DNA of 64,000 bases from Pieris napi (Eukaryota > Arthropoda > Insecta > Lepidoptera > Pieridae), in NCBI RefSeq assembly GCF_905475465.1, contig NC_062259.1, positions 8,070,501-8,134,500 of the forward strand, read 5' to 3'. The notes under the pieces are model-generated. The model had not been told where the DNA came from. It saw nothing but the letters and a program-made list of their open reading frames with translations, and searched no databases. This document shows positions 46,490 through 59,454 of this stretch, in pieces. The translations under genes and the position numbers were made by a program. The stretch's first letter is position 1; each line of letters begins with the position of its first letter.

Positions 46490-46667
46490 TATTGTCGAAT
46501 GTCGACTGTCGAAATGCAAGCACCACATTTCTAAGTTAAATGAATAATTTTAAACCTAATTCACTTTGATGCTGCAACCTGCATCAATTTAAAAGTGCTA
46601 ATAAAATGTGTGTTTAGGAAATATAAAGTATCTTCAAATGAAGATCTTCCGTGGTATCTAAAAACAG
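46490..46667 (+). other. ago: Candidate non-coding first exon of ago
   Basis: A very strong splice donor AACAGGTGAGT ends here at 46667. The first coding exon of ago begins after an acceptor (TTCTTCCAG) at 48393, so an upstream untranslated exon is required. The left edge is a guess. A seven-codon upstream reading frame (ATGAAGATCTTCCG...) lies close to the donor. Confidence 0.4.
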
Positions 46668-48393
46668 GTGAGTGTTAAGTAAATGTTTGTAGCGGACGTG
46701 GTTTTAGTTTCTTTTCATTTAGTCTTACAGGGTGCTTTCAGTCCAAATGATTCTAAAATATCGATTCCTGCTTTATTGGTAAATACTATTTTTCTGTTCT
46801 TAACGTAATCCTTCTAAATCCTAATACGTGCAAGCGATTTTCAATACAATGGATCGTCACGGATTCGTTATTAATTGTCCATACTTCTCCTAGGTAGATG
46901 TTTTTTTTGTAAGCACGGATGCATCTGAATCCTGTATTCAGTGTAAAAAATATTCTCACGGTTCGAGTCCTTTTATCTCGCAGTTATTTTTTTCTTGAAC
47001 GACAACACATGGCGATACTTCCCGTTTATATGATTTCGACAATTGAAATACGCAATTACGTATCAGATATGAACTTAGTATTGAGAGATATTATTTATGT
47101 TAAGTGATTTAAGGTTTGAATTGGTATATAATGTTATTTCAAGGTATATTCAATAGATCACAATATGATTGAATTGGCCTTGATTATGACAGTGGCAGAT
47201 TATGCACTGAGTAATGGCCTTGTGGGGCTCTCAAATGCTGAGGAAATTAGTAAATGATTTTGGCATCAAAAAACATCTAATTGAAATATTAATAATTTTA
47301 AAACTGATTTTACTAACTTGGGTTTTAGTGTTAAGGGCAATTTATGTATTCAAACAAAATGTTTATCAGACACAAAGCTGACATACACTTGTGTTTAGTC
47401 TAAAAAGAAAGTAATCACACCAATAGATTGAGTCGGAAAATTTTAAAGGGTTTATTTAACAAGTGGGAAAATTAACTATAATCTTGTTGCAGTATGCATG
47501 CTAGAGTATCTCGTAGGCTCACAAGAAATAGACTTATTTAATTATTGACTGCGTTGGTCAATACTGTTGTCTACTGCCTATCACACTATATATAATATAA
47601 AATAGGCCGATGTCTGGTTTTGTTGTTTAAACTATTTCTAGGTTATGTTTGTAACAAACACATCTATAACACAACATAATTTTGTCTTAGCTTTTTAGAT
47701 ATTATAATATTGTATTATTATAAAACTTTGGTTAAATTAAATAATAATACTAACAGTGTTAATATCTACTAACCGGCCAAATGCATTTAGTAGGAAGGTA
47801 AAAGTGCAATGGAATAAATGTAGGAATTATCTCTCTGAGGTGTTTCAAATGTGTAAATTTCCTTTCAATTGAAAATATTGTATAATAAAAAGCAGATTAT
47901 ATAATCATAATTTCTCAGACTTTGTATAAACAAAGTGGATCTGTGAATGTTATCTTTTTTATAAGCAGATGCCATGTTAAATAATAACACTTAATATATC
48001 TATCAATCATTAGAAACCTGTTTGGAATATGCTATCTATTAAATAAGAATAGCGTTACAATATATATTATGGACTTTGCATAAATCAGTTACCCATTCTT
48101 GCTTCTTTTTGAGTTGTAAGAAATTTTATATTCATAAGAATATTTAAAAAATAAATTTTTTATGCTTATAAATACTGATGTATGGTAATGCCCTTTAAGT
48201 GCATGAGAGCATTTTCAACTGAATTTGAATTCCAAATTTGTGGATATTAAGGCTTCTACTCACTCGCTACAATAATTTTGTACTTTTGAAATTTGGTGTT
48301 CTATAAACTTTTAATTGAATGTAGAGTGAGATCATTACTGTTTCTTAGTTAAGTATTTGTGTTAATCCTTATTAAAAATATGGATTCTTCCAG
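46668..48393 (+). other. ago: Probable 5' UTR intron of ago
   Basis: Bounded by GTGAGT and TTCTTCCAG; AT-rich and without recognisable exons or repeats. Confidence 0.4.
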
Positions 48394-48404
48394 AAATCAT
48401 CACA

Positions 48405-51400
48405 ATGGAGCCATCCTGCTCATACTCTGAATGTGATATATTTAAAGGAAGCAAAAATTCATTTGAAGACAATGTGGAAGATAAGACTGATGCCAATAAT
48501 GTAAAGCCTGCAGAAATACCTACTGAAAACAATGAAGACCAACAAATTGAAGACATTGAAAGAGATGACTTTGAGGAAGAAAACAGAATTCTTAAACATT
48601 GCTCTAATATGGTAGTAGATGAAGATGAGGCTTCAACAGCACAATATTCTCGGCCTGTAAGTAGTGTCGACCCTGATTTATTAAAAATAGCCAGTGCCGA
48701 AACAATTGCTAGGTTACAACATTTCATGTCTGAAGATTTTGGCCTCCCTGGCTGTGGCCGAGAAGCAAACAAAGTTATAGGCAGCAAATTAAAAGAAATG
48801 ATACAAGATAAAGCAGGATTGTTTGTACAGGGAACATCTATGTCAAAAGAAGATTTTATGCAAAAACTAATTAATAGTGGAAAGCCAGAAAAGAAAGATT
48901 TTCCAAAGGGCAAACTTTATAAGGCTGACTTGGAAGAAAATGCAAATGATAGTAACATGGAAATTGATGCGGTTAGTGGGCCATCAGGTAGATCTAATTC
49001 TAATGCTTCAAGTATTGCAAGTACTAGCTCAGATAGTAAGGATTTCACAGTACCTTCTACTTCAAATGCTGAAAAGCTTTTGGGGCTTTGTGATGCTACA
49101 AAAAATGGAGAAAGAAGTTCCCAGGTCTCGGTAAGTAATTTCTATTAAATATATTATTAATTCATATATATATTATTACAGTGATTTTAAAATTTTATAT
49201 TTGATGTCAATATGAATCATGTTTGCAGAGTTACGCATATTGCGATCCTGATGATGATTCTGATGAGGATGATGTGGAAGAGACTTGGTGTACCTGTCTT
49301 TCATCACCTGAGGTAAGTTTTTAATATGCAAGTCAGTAAACCGTTTTTTAAATGAGGTTCATTTCTGTAAATGTTCTCATGTTCTGAATTCCACTACAAT
49401 AGCATCACATATATTTAATAATATAATTAGATAATAACACTCAGGCCATGCTAGTTTTATAAAAGTCTTGATTTAAAATTGTAAACTTTGTTTTAGGATG
49501 GAGAAGATGATGACGAACCAGAACCTGAAGAAAGATTTTGGGTAAATTGTTTTTGTTGACATTATTTTTCAAAGATCTTTAATGGATTTAAACGCGTTAA
49601 AGACATTATTATATTCAGAACTTTCTACTTCTACAAATTGTGATATAGAAGAATAATTAAAAAAAAATAGATTTTATGTAACCACTATTAAACTATTATT
49701 TTTCACAAGCCCATTTGAAATATGCTTACAAAGTTTAATCAACGAAGTAAAGAATTTTCCTTTAAGTGAACAACTTTCGTAAAGTTGACGTTCTTATTCG
49801 CAATGACGACGTTATGAGTTTTAAATTTGGTTACTTGCAAATTTTACCCTTTCTTACGATTTGTATTCAGTGTGAATAAATAATTCATATGTTTCATTCA
49901 GAGAAAAAGACGTTACGAGCCTCCGCCGCCCCAGTCTGCAAAAAGATTCCGTCCTGATGGTACAATGGTACAATACACCGGCGAATGGAGTAATTCTAAC
50001 CTTGGACTTCAGTCATTGCAGCATAATATAAATCAAGCTTCGCCCGAATTGAACCAGTGGCTCAACAGGTAGATATGATTATTTTATTCTTTAATATGGT
50101 TTACATATTTTGGGTATAATATATATACAGAAAAAAAGGTTTTTTTATAGATCACAGGCCACGGTGGCTTTCACATTATATTAAGATTTATGTGTATACA
50201 AACTTATAGGTATGGGCCTCAGAGTTCTGTAACTATTCGTGATGATTTGTTTTTACTAATGGGCCAGTAGGACGCCTTCGAGTTTTTGGCTCTACGGCCT
50301 AGAAAATGTCAAGAAATCACGACATTTTCTATGACCTTGCAAGCGAGTTAAATGCTAACATAAAAAGTCCATTGGTCAAAGCCGGGGTTCGACCCTACAA
50401 CTTCGAATCCCAGGGATGAGAGTTGCACGCTCAAGCCAGGCCAACACTGTTATATAATAATATAATGTATAAAAATCCTTTATTTCTCATTAAAAAATTG
50501 AATTATTTTTGCCGGACGGATGAGGTACAGTCCTATGGGTCTGGTATAAACTAGTTTATACATTTTTCTATTTGGTCTTTAATGTTTTCTGGTATCAAGA
50601 AGTTATAATAAATATTTATCGATCACAAGCTGCCTATATAATTTTATATATAATATGCGATTGATAAATTTGTGCCAAAAATAGGTTAGAGTGATGTCGA
50701 AATTCAAATATTTATTATTTTCTTGGTAGTCGAATACCTGAAGGATTTCAAGGCAAAGCAAATGTATGGTGCATCCCTGGGTTAGTTGTTGTATTATTCA
50801 TTATTAGAGATAATGTATATAACACGACAAATACACTCTGATATAGTATATCTTGGAATTTTCAAGGCGTTGTTTTTTTTATAAGTGACGTATTATTACA
50901 CGCAGATAAAGCACGCGGTAAATGTCTTATATCGTCTCAACTTTATTGAAATCTAATTCTTAATTTCTTCTAGAATAATAAATATACCATATAGTATTGA
51001 ATAACTGCCACTAAAATCGTTGAGACAAACATTCCTTTTGCTGTAAATCCTTATATTACACATATTGAATTAATGTGCTGAATTGTTATACATAATTAAA
51101 ATTACGTTGAAACATGTCTTCGAAGTTTTATCCGTGTATATATCATATTTCTCCCGATTGTCAGCTTTGTATTATAAGGAATTTTGTAACGAGAAACCTA
51201 AATCGGCAATTTATGATATTTCTAAGTAGACGAAGTCACGTTCAGCAGCCAGTATAACACGAGTTTATTAAATAGGTGTTAGTTACGAGCTATAATCCTA
51301 CAGGGCCGCTTGTCAAGTTTTACAAGAATGAATGCCAGGTGCGCAAATTGTTAACTGTTTGCATATTTAAGATCGTGTTTAGTCGTTTCATACTTTGTTT

Positions 51401-54400
51401 ATTTTTGGATTATTCACTTTGTTTACCAAAGATTGTACCTGTTTTACATATCTTAATTCTCAGTATATATTTGTAAATTTACGCGCAGTTAATTTTATAG
51501 TAATATTAAGTATGTGTGATAACTTGGTCGTACTGTTACATCAGCAACGTAGGAAGTATGTATGAAATTTTTTATTAAAGCTTTACATTTCATTTCAATA
51601 AAAGCATAGACAGCTTGCATTTTTTTCACATTTATGACCTTCCCATTGATATGATTGTAATTTATTGCATCTCCATTCAATCATTTACAATAGTTTCTTC
51701 GAGAACATTGTGTTGGTCACAAAGGGGACCGTGTCTTTTATTAAATCGTCTCGAATGTTCGTTAACAAAGGTAAAGTTTCCAATTAAATTGTTGACTTGC
51801 AATTTGAAATAATTATGTACTATTACAGGTAATGTATCAAATTATGTAGCGACCGGATTCTTGTTTCAGATGACGGTGAAAGATATATGATTTCATGTGA
51901 CGGCACATATGTAATTTGCAAAGAAATGACTCTGTTATTACAAATACGTTTTTGTGATGTAACTAAGCAATAATTTCATTTAGATTCCAGTCTTGGACTA
52001 ACGTTGAGAAGATTCAAGCTATCGACGCTCTCATAGGTCGCTGCACGGCAGGACACGTGCGCCACATGATGAAGGCTATAGAACCTCTTTTCCAACGGGA
52101 TTTCATATCGCTTCTACCCAAAGAGTTGGCACTTACAGTGCTCGGTTACCTGTCGCCCAAGGATCTCTTACGGGCTGCACAAACCTGCCGCTATTGGAGG
52201 TAATAATGTTGTTTTTAGTTTTCGAAGTTATAACAAAGTCATGGTTCTTTTTGATCAACATAGTATAATAAGCCTCAAATAATTATTGAATTTTTACTAA
52301 GCCTACCTTTTTAGTAGCTACATTCGGAACATTTTGCTATGCTACCACCACCATAGAAACTGTTCGCTTTTCCGCAATAAAAACTTTAGTACTAAACAAA
52401 ACTATGTATTTCTTTTTTATTTTTCCAATTTTACTCTCCATAAAAACCTTCCTGAGAGTTCAAGGAAGAATAAAAAAAAATACTCGAATTGGTCCAGCTG
52501 TCTTTGAGTTTTGCGCTTAGCAACATATGGCAAAAAGGACTCAAAAGTCGCTACTTTGGTATGAATATTAATTAAAAAATATTTGAATCAACAATGAATG
52601 CTGGCGGATTTGTCCTTAAAAACGTTATAATTTTTCACGTAAATTCTTAATTTAAAAATGAGTATTTAATCTAAATGTATTACAGATTCCTCGCTGACGA
52701 CAATCTACTGTGGAAGGAACAATGCCGTCGCATAGGCCTGACAACATTAAAAAAGCGTCTTCGCTCTATGCCCCGTTGCGCCAGTCCATGGAAAGCTGCC
52801 TACATGCGTCAGTCGCTTATTCAAGACAATTGGCTGTACAATAACGTAGATAACCCCATAGTGATGCGTGGACATGATGATCACGTGATAACTTGCCTAC
52901 AGTTCTATGGAAATCGCATACTCAGTGGCAGCGATGATACAACACTCAAAGTATGGTCCGCCATTACAGGGAAGGTATGTCTTGTTTGTATTATTTGATG
53001 GCTTTTATGACTGATTAAATTGTATTTGCTACTTTCAAAAGGATATTTTGCCTCGAGCATTGCCTTACTTAATATTTTTAATACATACTTTTTTATATAA
53101 ATAAGGGTCTTTTAAAACTAGCTGATTCCCAAGAATTATTGAGATTTTTTTTATGGTTTACGTCCCTTCGTCTCGCATAGAAAACATCTTACATCATACT
53201 TGTGGAAATGTGTTTGTTTTTTAATTATTTATGTTGATTGCAATAATTATAACTACTTCACATTTAAACCATAGTAACAAGCTGTATGACAAGTGTATAT
53301 GGAAATGTTAATTTAATTGTTAAATATCTTAAAGTCAAATAATTTAATTGGTTCAGTTTTTATAAATTAATAGCTATACCAGGTATGTGAAGAATAAAAT
53401 CCTAAATTAATTTTTTTTTCAAAAAGAGTGTGACTTGATTTAATGCATAGAAAAAAAAATTTGTTGTCTTTTTTTTAAATTTGATTTCGCTTATTGTGTC
53501 CACATATGATAGAGACAGCACCAGTTTATTATATTTATATGTAAGTCTATGTTTTTAGTGTAACGTGTTTGTCCTATTATAATATATAATATTTTGTGAC
53601 CCAAATAAAAAATATATGAAATAATATTTCAGTGTCTGCGCACATTGGTCGGCCATTCCGGTGGTGTGTGGTCATCGCAGATGATCGGTGATCTTGTGAT
53701 AAGCGGTTCCACTGATCGCACACTGCGTGTGTGGAATGCGAAGACCGGCCGTTGCCTCAAAGTGTTAGCTGGACATACTTCGACTGTACGGTGCATGCAC
53801 TTGCATCAAAATAGGTACGAAAGCAATGCGATTAAGATTTTCTTATCAATTCATATGTTTAACTAATTTATATCTTAATATCTAGAGTGAGAACTTGCAA
53901 GTGTATTAAGAACTTTTGGTGGTTATGAAATTTATAAAATTAGAGTTATAATTGATTAACTTACTTATGTGAACTTTTTCTTAAATTCTAGTATATTGTT
54001 AATTGGTAAATGTTTGTGGTCATTTCTTTTTTTTTTAAATTGTATTGCGCTGGCGTTACATTAGTGCTACATGCGAAAATCGTTATTTATCATTGAAGAC
54101 TTCTTCGTTTTAAGCAAGCTCAAGCTTTTGCTATACCTATTAAATGACTGCTTCCCCGTTAACATCAGGGTACAAGCGAGTACGTTGTGACTGTTTTATT
54201 GTTGATGTTATATATTTATATTATTGTTCTCCCGAGAGTCGAACTTAAGACATATCGTGTCAAGTATTGCCTATTTATGACAGGCGTAAGATAAATGTCT
54301 AGTAGTCGTAGTAGTAAAGCAATAAATAGCTTTAAGCGCTGTAATTTTTTTTGCCAATTAATGTAAATGGCTGGTAAATTTATACAACCCATGAAATGAT

Positions 54401-57400
54401 TTTCTTTTTTTAAGTCCCATTTGAGGTTTTATTATGTCCGATTTTCGCCGAGAATAGCACCCAGAACTTCCGAGTTTTAATACGTTAATAAACTACGGAG
54501 TTTAATACCAGCTGCTGCCTGCGACTTCTTGTAAAATGGTTTTTCCTGCAACATGCCGTGAATAAAAATACAATGTTTTGCACTTATAATTTTTATATGA
54601 ATATCGTATCTACTAGAGTGCATCTATCTTATCTTTAAGTTTAATATCAAGTAGGATTGTAGACCATTTATGATAGGTATAAGAGACATGATTTTGTAAA
54701 CACAATGCAGGCAAAATTCGATGTTTGGTTGAAACGTAAAATATTGCACGTATAAATTAATTTCTATATAGTATCTCGAATGTGTGTTTATATCATATAT
54801 TTGAACATTGTAATGTAAGTTAAATGATTATTTCTACATAATTATTTAAAGTGGTTTTTAATAGATTAAATTTTGCTTGTCATAAATTAATTTAGATTAA
54901 ATTATGCTTGTCATAAAGTATATGCTGCGCGGGGTAATGACAATTGACATATTCCCTAAAACGCGAATGCAATGAAACCTTTTTGATTCCGTGAGCCGTT
55001 TTCTCGATTCGACTCTGAATATTATTTCTTAGTTTTTCGCTTGTCCACAGAGTGGTGTCAGGGTCGCGTGATGCAACTCTACGCGTATGGTCGATTAGCA
55101 AAGGCTGTTGTCTTCGCGTACTCGTTGGCCACTTAGCGGCGGTGCGTTGTGTCCAATATGACGGTAAAGTGGTCGTGTCGGGCGCATATGACTACTTCGT
55201 GAAAGTATGGAATCCAGAGACAGGGGAATGCTTGCACACATTGGCGGGACATACCAACAGGGTTTATAGCTTGCAGGTACGTACGTTTATGTAAATATTT
55301 ATATCTATAAGGGGTGTTTAATTAGTAGTGATAAAGATGCTAGATATATATATGTTAACGTAAAATTGTAAATACCGTTAGATTGTAATCTATCTCGCGC
55401 GATTATAAACTGTCGAAAGATTGTGAACTCAAGGTACTGCTTACAATTTAACGTATTATTATTCGGTAGATTATAATCTATCGAAGTGAAATCGTCAAAT
55501 TGTGAAACGGTACGCACCTCGCGCGCTGATTGGTTGAACGGTTTTTACAATTTAACGTTGACATATACATCTAGTATTTTTTATATCCTACGTAAGAGAA
55601 TATAAAAAAATACTAGAAGACATACCCAGATATTAGGGATATTTTAAATAGAAGTCATTTATTTGTCAGAATGTGCTCTTAAGAATGGGTTAAATTTAAG
55701 TTCGCGCGATAGTAAAATATCACTGCTTGAACAACATTAGGGGTTACTAGAAAGAACTTCTAACGACGACGCACAGGACGCCTTTCATCGATAGCGACTC
55801 AATAAAAGATTTAAAAAGATATCCGCGTAGATCGTCGTGGCACTTATAGCAGCAGAAATAAAGATTTCTATAGGAAGTATCAATAACACACACATACAAC
55901 CATTTGAGTATGAAAAAGTGTCATCGCGCTAGGTGCTCAGAATGCTCAGTTCTGCGCATATTCTGATTATCTGAGAATTTCATAAAGCTGTTTGGGTTTG
56001 TTACAATAAGATCTGGACTGATTTTTGGCTCGATTCTTAACTATGGACGAAATATGGCGTCACCATTACGAACTGGAAACGAAAAAATAGTACATGACTT
56101 GGAAGAAGCGTCATCGATCTCCGAAGAAATTATGGCGATTAAATCCACGGGTTAGTGGGCTTTTTTTCAGCGATTGCTAAGGAGTGGTATTGATCGAATA
56201 GCTTATTCATGGAGCCACTATTACTCGCAAAAAAATTTTGTTTCACCAATATAACGCCCCTGCTAACAAGGTGTAAGGTACGATGGCGGCAATTCAACAA
56301 GCTGGTTTCAAATTGTTGTCCATCTTCATATAACCCAGCTCCTTATGATTTCTACCTATTTCCGCGGTTATAGTAACATCTCAGGGGCAATAAATTTGAA
56401 AACGGTACACGTTTCTTAAGGGATCAGGAAGAATATTTATTTTTTTACTTTATCTTTGGAAAGATATAAACATAGTGTATAAATCTAAAAGTCGTCGTCG
56501 AAAAACAAAATGACATTTAAAAAGTAGATTGTTGAGTCATAATCGTTATCATTTCTTATTGAATACACCGTATACGTGTATTTGGTTTATTGGTTTTTAT
56601 AGTCAAAAGATGGCGCTTTATTAGAGTAGGACAAGTTGAAAATGCTAAGATTATAATAAATGGGAATGTCGGTATACTATATATTGACCATATTTAATTT
56701 AAGACAATATTGCATACATTTAACTTTTGTTCCAAATATGTTTTTCCTTTTTTCAAAATTTAAAAGCACGACCTCACGCTAGAGTCTTAAAAGCTATTCA
56801 GGGTTTTTTAAATAAATAAAATATCTAAAACATCTCTCTAGGCATCCGTCCCGGCCCACAGCTCTTTGCAAATGTATCTCTCCAATTTCTTCTTCACTCT
56901 GGTCCTTCCAAATCCATTGTAGGTGCTTAATACAATCTTTTACTTCATGATTCTTTTATGTCTCCTGTTAGTTTTGTTATTATCCCTATTAGGTATTTTT
57001 AGTCTTAGCTTACTCCTTTCCATTTTCCTTTGGCACATTGCTAGTTCATTTTCATCTTCTTTTCTTAGGGCAAGTTTGCTTTCCGTACGTATGGCATGGA
57101 AGTTTCGCTATGTTAAAGACTTTTACATGGTCGAATATAAAGAAGATATTGGGGTATTTATTACACTTATTTTATTAATAATGTATCAGAGGCGCTACCA
57201 CCTTTTAGGTCTGGTCTTCTGATTTCTGTATCTGTTCGGTGATCATTCTAATAGGCACTGGTGATGAATCTTCTGTGCCTGACACACACCGTCGACTTTT
57301 TGGGGCATGCGGGTTTCCTCACGACTTTGCTTCACCGTACGTCACCGTACTGTTAAATCCATTTGTTGACAGCCGGGGATCGAACGTACGACACCAGGGA

Positions 57401-59151
57401 TGAGAATCGCACGTTGAAACCACTAAGCAATCGCTGCAGATTTTATTAATAATACCATAGGGGCCTCATAGCCTAGCGGTCTTATTAAGTGGCAGCTAGG
57501 TGAGGGGTACCGGGTTTGATTCCCGGTTCGAGAGCAAGTTTTAATTTAATTTACATTTGTTCTCGGCCTTTGGGAGGGTTGTGCGGTACCAGGCGAGTGC
57601 TTAAACCGTACATGGAGGACACGGTCGAATTTTTGAAAGACAAGTACGAATTATATAAAAAAAATCCAATACTTGACGCTGGCTAATGCACAAATCGAGC
57701 CAGAGCCATAAAATAATAATACCATAGATAATCATTATATAAATAAAGTTACATATATTTTTAAATTTTAATATACTATTAAAAATTACAGTTTGACGGT
57801 GTGCACGTAGTGAGTGGTTCTTTGGATACGTCGATCCGCGTATGGGACGTTGAGTCTGGTCAGCTGAAGCATACACTCACCGGCCATCAGTCCCTAACTT
57901 CAGGCATGGAACTTCACTCAAATATTCTCGTTTCGGGCAATGCTGACTCGACTGTTAAAGTGTGGGACATCACCACTGGACATTGTCTTCACACTTTATC
58001 AGGTATATTTTTTTTAATATTCCAACTGGAGGAACCGACACATGTTATCCTCTACACGCGTCCTAAATTAAAACAAAAAACTAATTGTAAATCTAAACCA
58101 TTTTCGAAACCACGTGAACACGTTACAGTCCATCCATTTAGAAGAAGCTTAACTACTTTAACACACCCAGTAGATGTATAAACAAGATACTACACAAACT
58201 TAAGTGTTTTGTTTTTTATAGCTACGGTGATATTGTTAAAACCTATAAAAAAAATTACTTGAGGTATCGGAACCTCATAGCGCATTTGTGCATTGGTTTT
58301 GTTGATAATTTTTAAACAAATAATGTCTGGAATCAAACCCAGGTCATACCCGTACGCTATGATGTTAAACATTTCCATTGTTATAATTACGACTTTAAAG
58401 TTCACAATTATAACAATGGAAATGTTTAAAATTTAGTCTCTTATAACAAGGCTCTCTTTCTTTTTGTTCAAAATCCCTAAAAAATTGTGAATTCAGCAAT
58501 AATTTTATTTCCCTTGGTTTAAATCTGCCTGAAAATAAGGCTAATATTTTTCTAGTAGTATTCAAGAATTCTGGTTTTGACATTCACCGCTTTGACTACA
58601 ATTTTACTTATGATGGAATGTCTATGGAATATTTTAATTATCCACGCCTTTCACTAGCGACGTGCTGCCTGCCTGCGCAAAATAAGTTGCCTCTATTATG
58701 GCAACTAATTTTCGCAATTAGTTTCTCAAACTATACCTTTAAAAAATACTCTTGGTCTGTACTCGTATATTGCGTATACAATTAATAAGAACAAAAAGTC
58801 TGATTGCCAAGCTCCGTTAAGATGGAAAGACAAACAGATTTTATTTTAAACTTAAAATTTTTAGGACCAAACAAACATCAATCGGCTGTCACCTGCCTTC
58901 AATCCAGCAACCGTTTCGTGATAACATCGTCCGACGACGGGACCGTGAAGTTATGGGACGTGCGTACCGGTGAGTTTATAAGGAACCTAGTCGAACTCGG
59001 CTCTGGCGGTTCTGGTGGAGTTGTATGGCGTATTCGGGCTTCAGCGACTAAACTCATTTGTGCTGTCGGGTCCCGAAACGGCACCGAAGAAACCAAACTA
59101 TTGGTCCTCGACTTTGACGTTCCTGGGGCTTGTAGGAAGTGTGATGAATAG
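48405..59151 (+). CDS. ago: Archipelago / FBXW7, F-box and WD40 substrate receptor
   Basis: Ten coding exons: 48405-49130, 49229-49312, 49497-49541, 49902-50068, 51984-52199, 52686-52974, 53633-53814, 55051-55276, 57792-58002 and 58865-59151. All have GT-AG borders and consistent phase, giving 810 residues. The ATG follows an acceptor at 48393. This is the substrate-binding subunit of an SCF ubiquitin ligase, which in other animals sends phosphorylated cyclin E, Myc and Notch to the proteasome. Residues 1-285 are acidic and divergent, ending with an EDDDEPEPEE run. A basic RKRRYEP...KRFR patch (286-302) looks like a nuclear signal. A dimerisation segment (about 336-375), F-box (382-429) and eight WD40 blades (474-806) follow. 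The degron-binding arginines are R562, R576 and R602, with the spacing of human R465, R479 and R505. The propeller is nearly identical to vertebrate FBXW7, so identification is firm. Confidence 0.96.
50273..50450 (-). mobile_element. SINE fragment in ago intron
   Basis: On the minus strand it begins AGTGTTGGCCTGGCTTGAGC and has the B-box-like GTAGGGTCGAACCCCGG. It matches the family at 16393. The surrounding intron (50069-51983) is otherwise featureless. Confidence 0.6.
51984..52830 (+). other. ago: ago dimerisation helix and F-box exons
   Basis: The exon at 51984-52199 encodes WTNVEKIQAIDALIGRC and HVRHMMKAIEPLFQRDF, then the F-box core ISLLPKELALTVLGYLSPKD. The F-box ends in the next exon with FLADDNLLWKEQCRRIGL. 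The leucines and prolines that contact Skp1 are in place. The intron at 52200-52685 splits the F-box at the arginine codon. Confidence 0.9.
52975..55050 (+). other. ago: ago introns of 658 and 1236 bp, nothing found
   Basis: The introns 52975-53632 and 53815-55050 are AT-rich. I saw no repeat family, RNA gene or hidden exon in them. Confidence 0.45.
55340..55574. mobile_element. Foldback MITE in ago intron
   Basis: The left end CTAGATATATATATGTTAAC and the right end TGACATATACATCTAG form inverted arms that continue inward through AAATTGTAAATACCGTT / ACGGTTTTTACAATTT, about 40 bp with mismatches. A second small hairpin with CTAGTATTTTTTATAT arms lies directly to the right (55571-55616). Confidence 0.6.
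55985..56470 (+). pseudogene. Decayed mariner in ago intron
   Basis: Plus-strand frames give MDEIWRHHYELETK, then NAPANKV, TMAAIQQAGFKLL and PAPYDFYLFP, then NKFENGTRFLRDQEEYL. These correspond to the DE(T)W-HHYEPETK, DNAPAH and YSPDLAPSDYFLFP blocks of mariner transposases. The second catalytic aspartate is lost and several stops are present. It is a different and older copy from the one at 5304-5930. Confidence 0.75.
57183..57440 (-). mobile_element. Metulj-like SINE with target duplication
   Basis: The 13-bp duplication TTTTATTAATAAT lies at 57170-57182 and 57441-57453. The body, read on minus, contains a B-box-like GTACGTTCGATCCCCGG and ends GGTGGTAGCGCCTCTG. It lies in the ago intron before the exon at 57792. 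Confidence 0.8.
57461..57714 (+). mobile_element. Second tRNA-derived SINE with 13-bp target duplication
   Basis: It starts GGGCCTCATAGCCTAGCGG (A box). A well-formed T-arm with B box, CCGGGTTTGATTCCCGG, follows. The body contains GGGAGGGTTGTGCGGTACC and GACGCTGGCTAATGCACAAA. AATAATACCATAG is duplicated at 57448-57460 and 57715-57727. Its left duplication overlaps that of the neighbouring SINE, so it landed beside an existing copy. It ends about 77 bp before an ago exon. Confidence 0.85.
58365..58429. repeat. Perfect hairpin in ago intron
   Basis: 24-bp arms TTAAACATTTCCATTGTTAT... and its exact complement enclose a 17-base loop. Just to its left, GGAATCAAACCCAGGTC resembles an inverted B box, so the stem may belong to a decayed SINE or foldback element. 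Confidence 0.8.
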
Positions 59152-59454
59152 CATAGACTAAATCGGCGCCTTATGCGCCGACATGCCAATCTCTATGCGC
59201 CCTGGCACTGTTAAACTGGCGTGGTAAAGAGAGGCATTAATTCTGTAATATGTGTTGACAGTTGACAATTGACAATTGACCAAGCATTCGTGTGTCATAA
59301 GAATACTCATTTTATGATAATATTACCGTACGCGGGATGGTTTTCACATGTTGCCTCCAACCACACCTAAAACGTAATGATAAAATATGTAATTTTTCGA
59401 TAATTAATTATTTTGATTTAATTTTATTTATTTTTATGTATGTAAACTGTTTAA
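59152..59454 (+). other. ago: ago 3' UTR (proximal part)
   Basis: Starts after the TAG at 59149-59151. No canonical AATAAA lies close by: an ATTAAA is at 59472-59477 and the first AATAAA only near 60607. The length of the UTR is therefore open. Confidence 0.4.

Larger units (their letters stand above)
52868..59130 (+). other. ago: ago eight-bladed WD40 propeller, five exons
   Basis: Blades begin in the exon at 52686 (RGHDDHVITCLQF) and continue through SGSTDRTLRVW, SGSRDATLRVW, SGAYDYFVKVW, SGSLDTSIRVW, SGNADSTVKVW and TSSDDGTVKLW. The last blade carries GSRNGTEETKLLVLDFD. The intron at 53815-55050 falls between two degron arginines (R562 and R576). Confidence 0.92.

Noticed and set aside
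48362..48913. 183-codon minus-strand frame opposite ago exon 1
   Set aside because: Antisense shadow of a well supported coding exon; no family match or splice context.
57461..57560. tRNA gene suggested by A and B boxes
   Set aside because: The anticodon arm is not formed, and the sequence continues into a SINE body flanked by a 13-bp target duplication.
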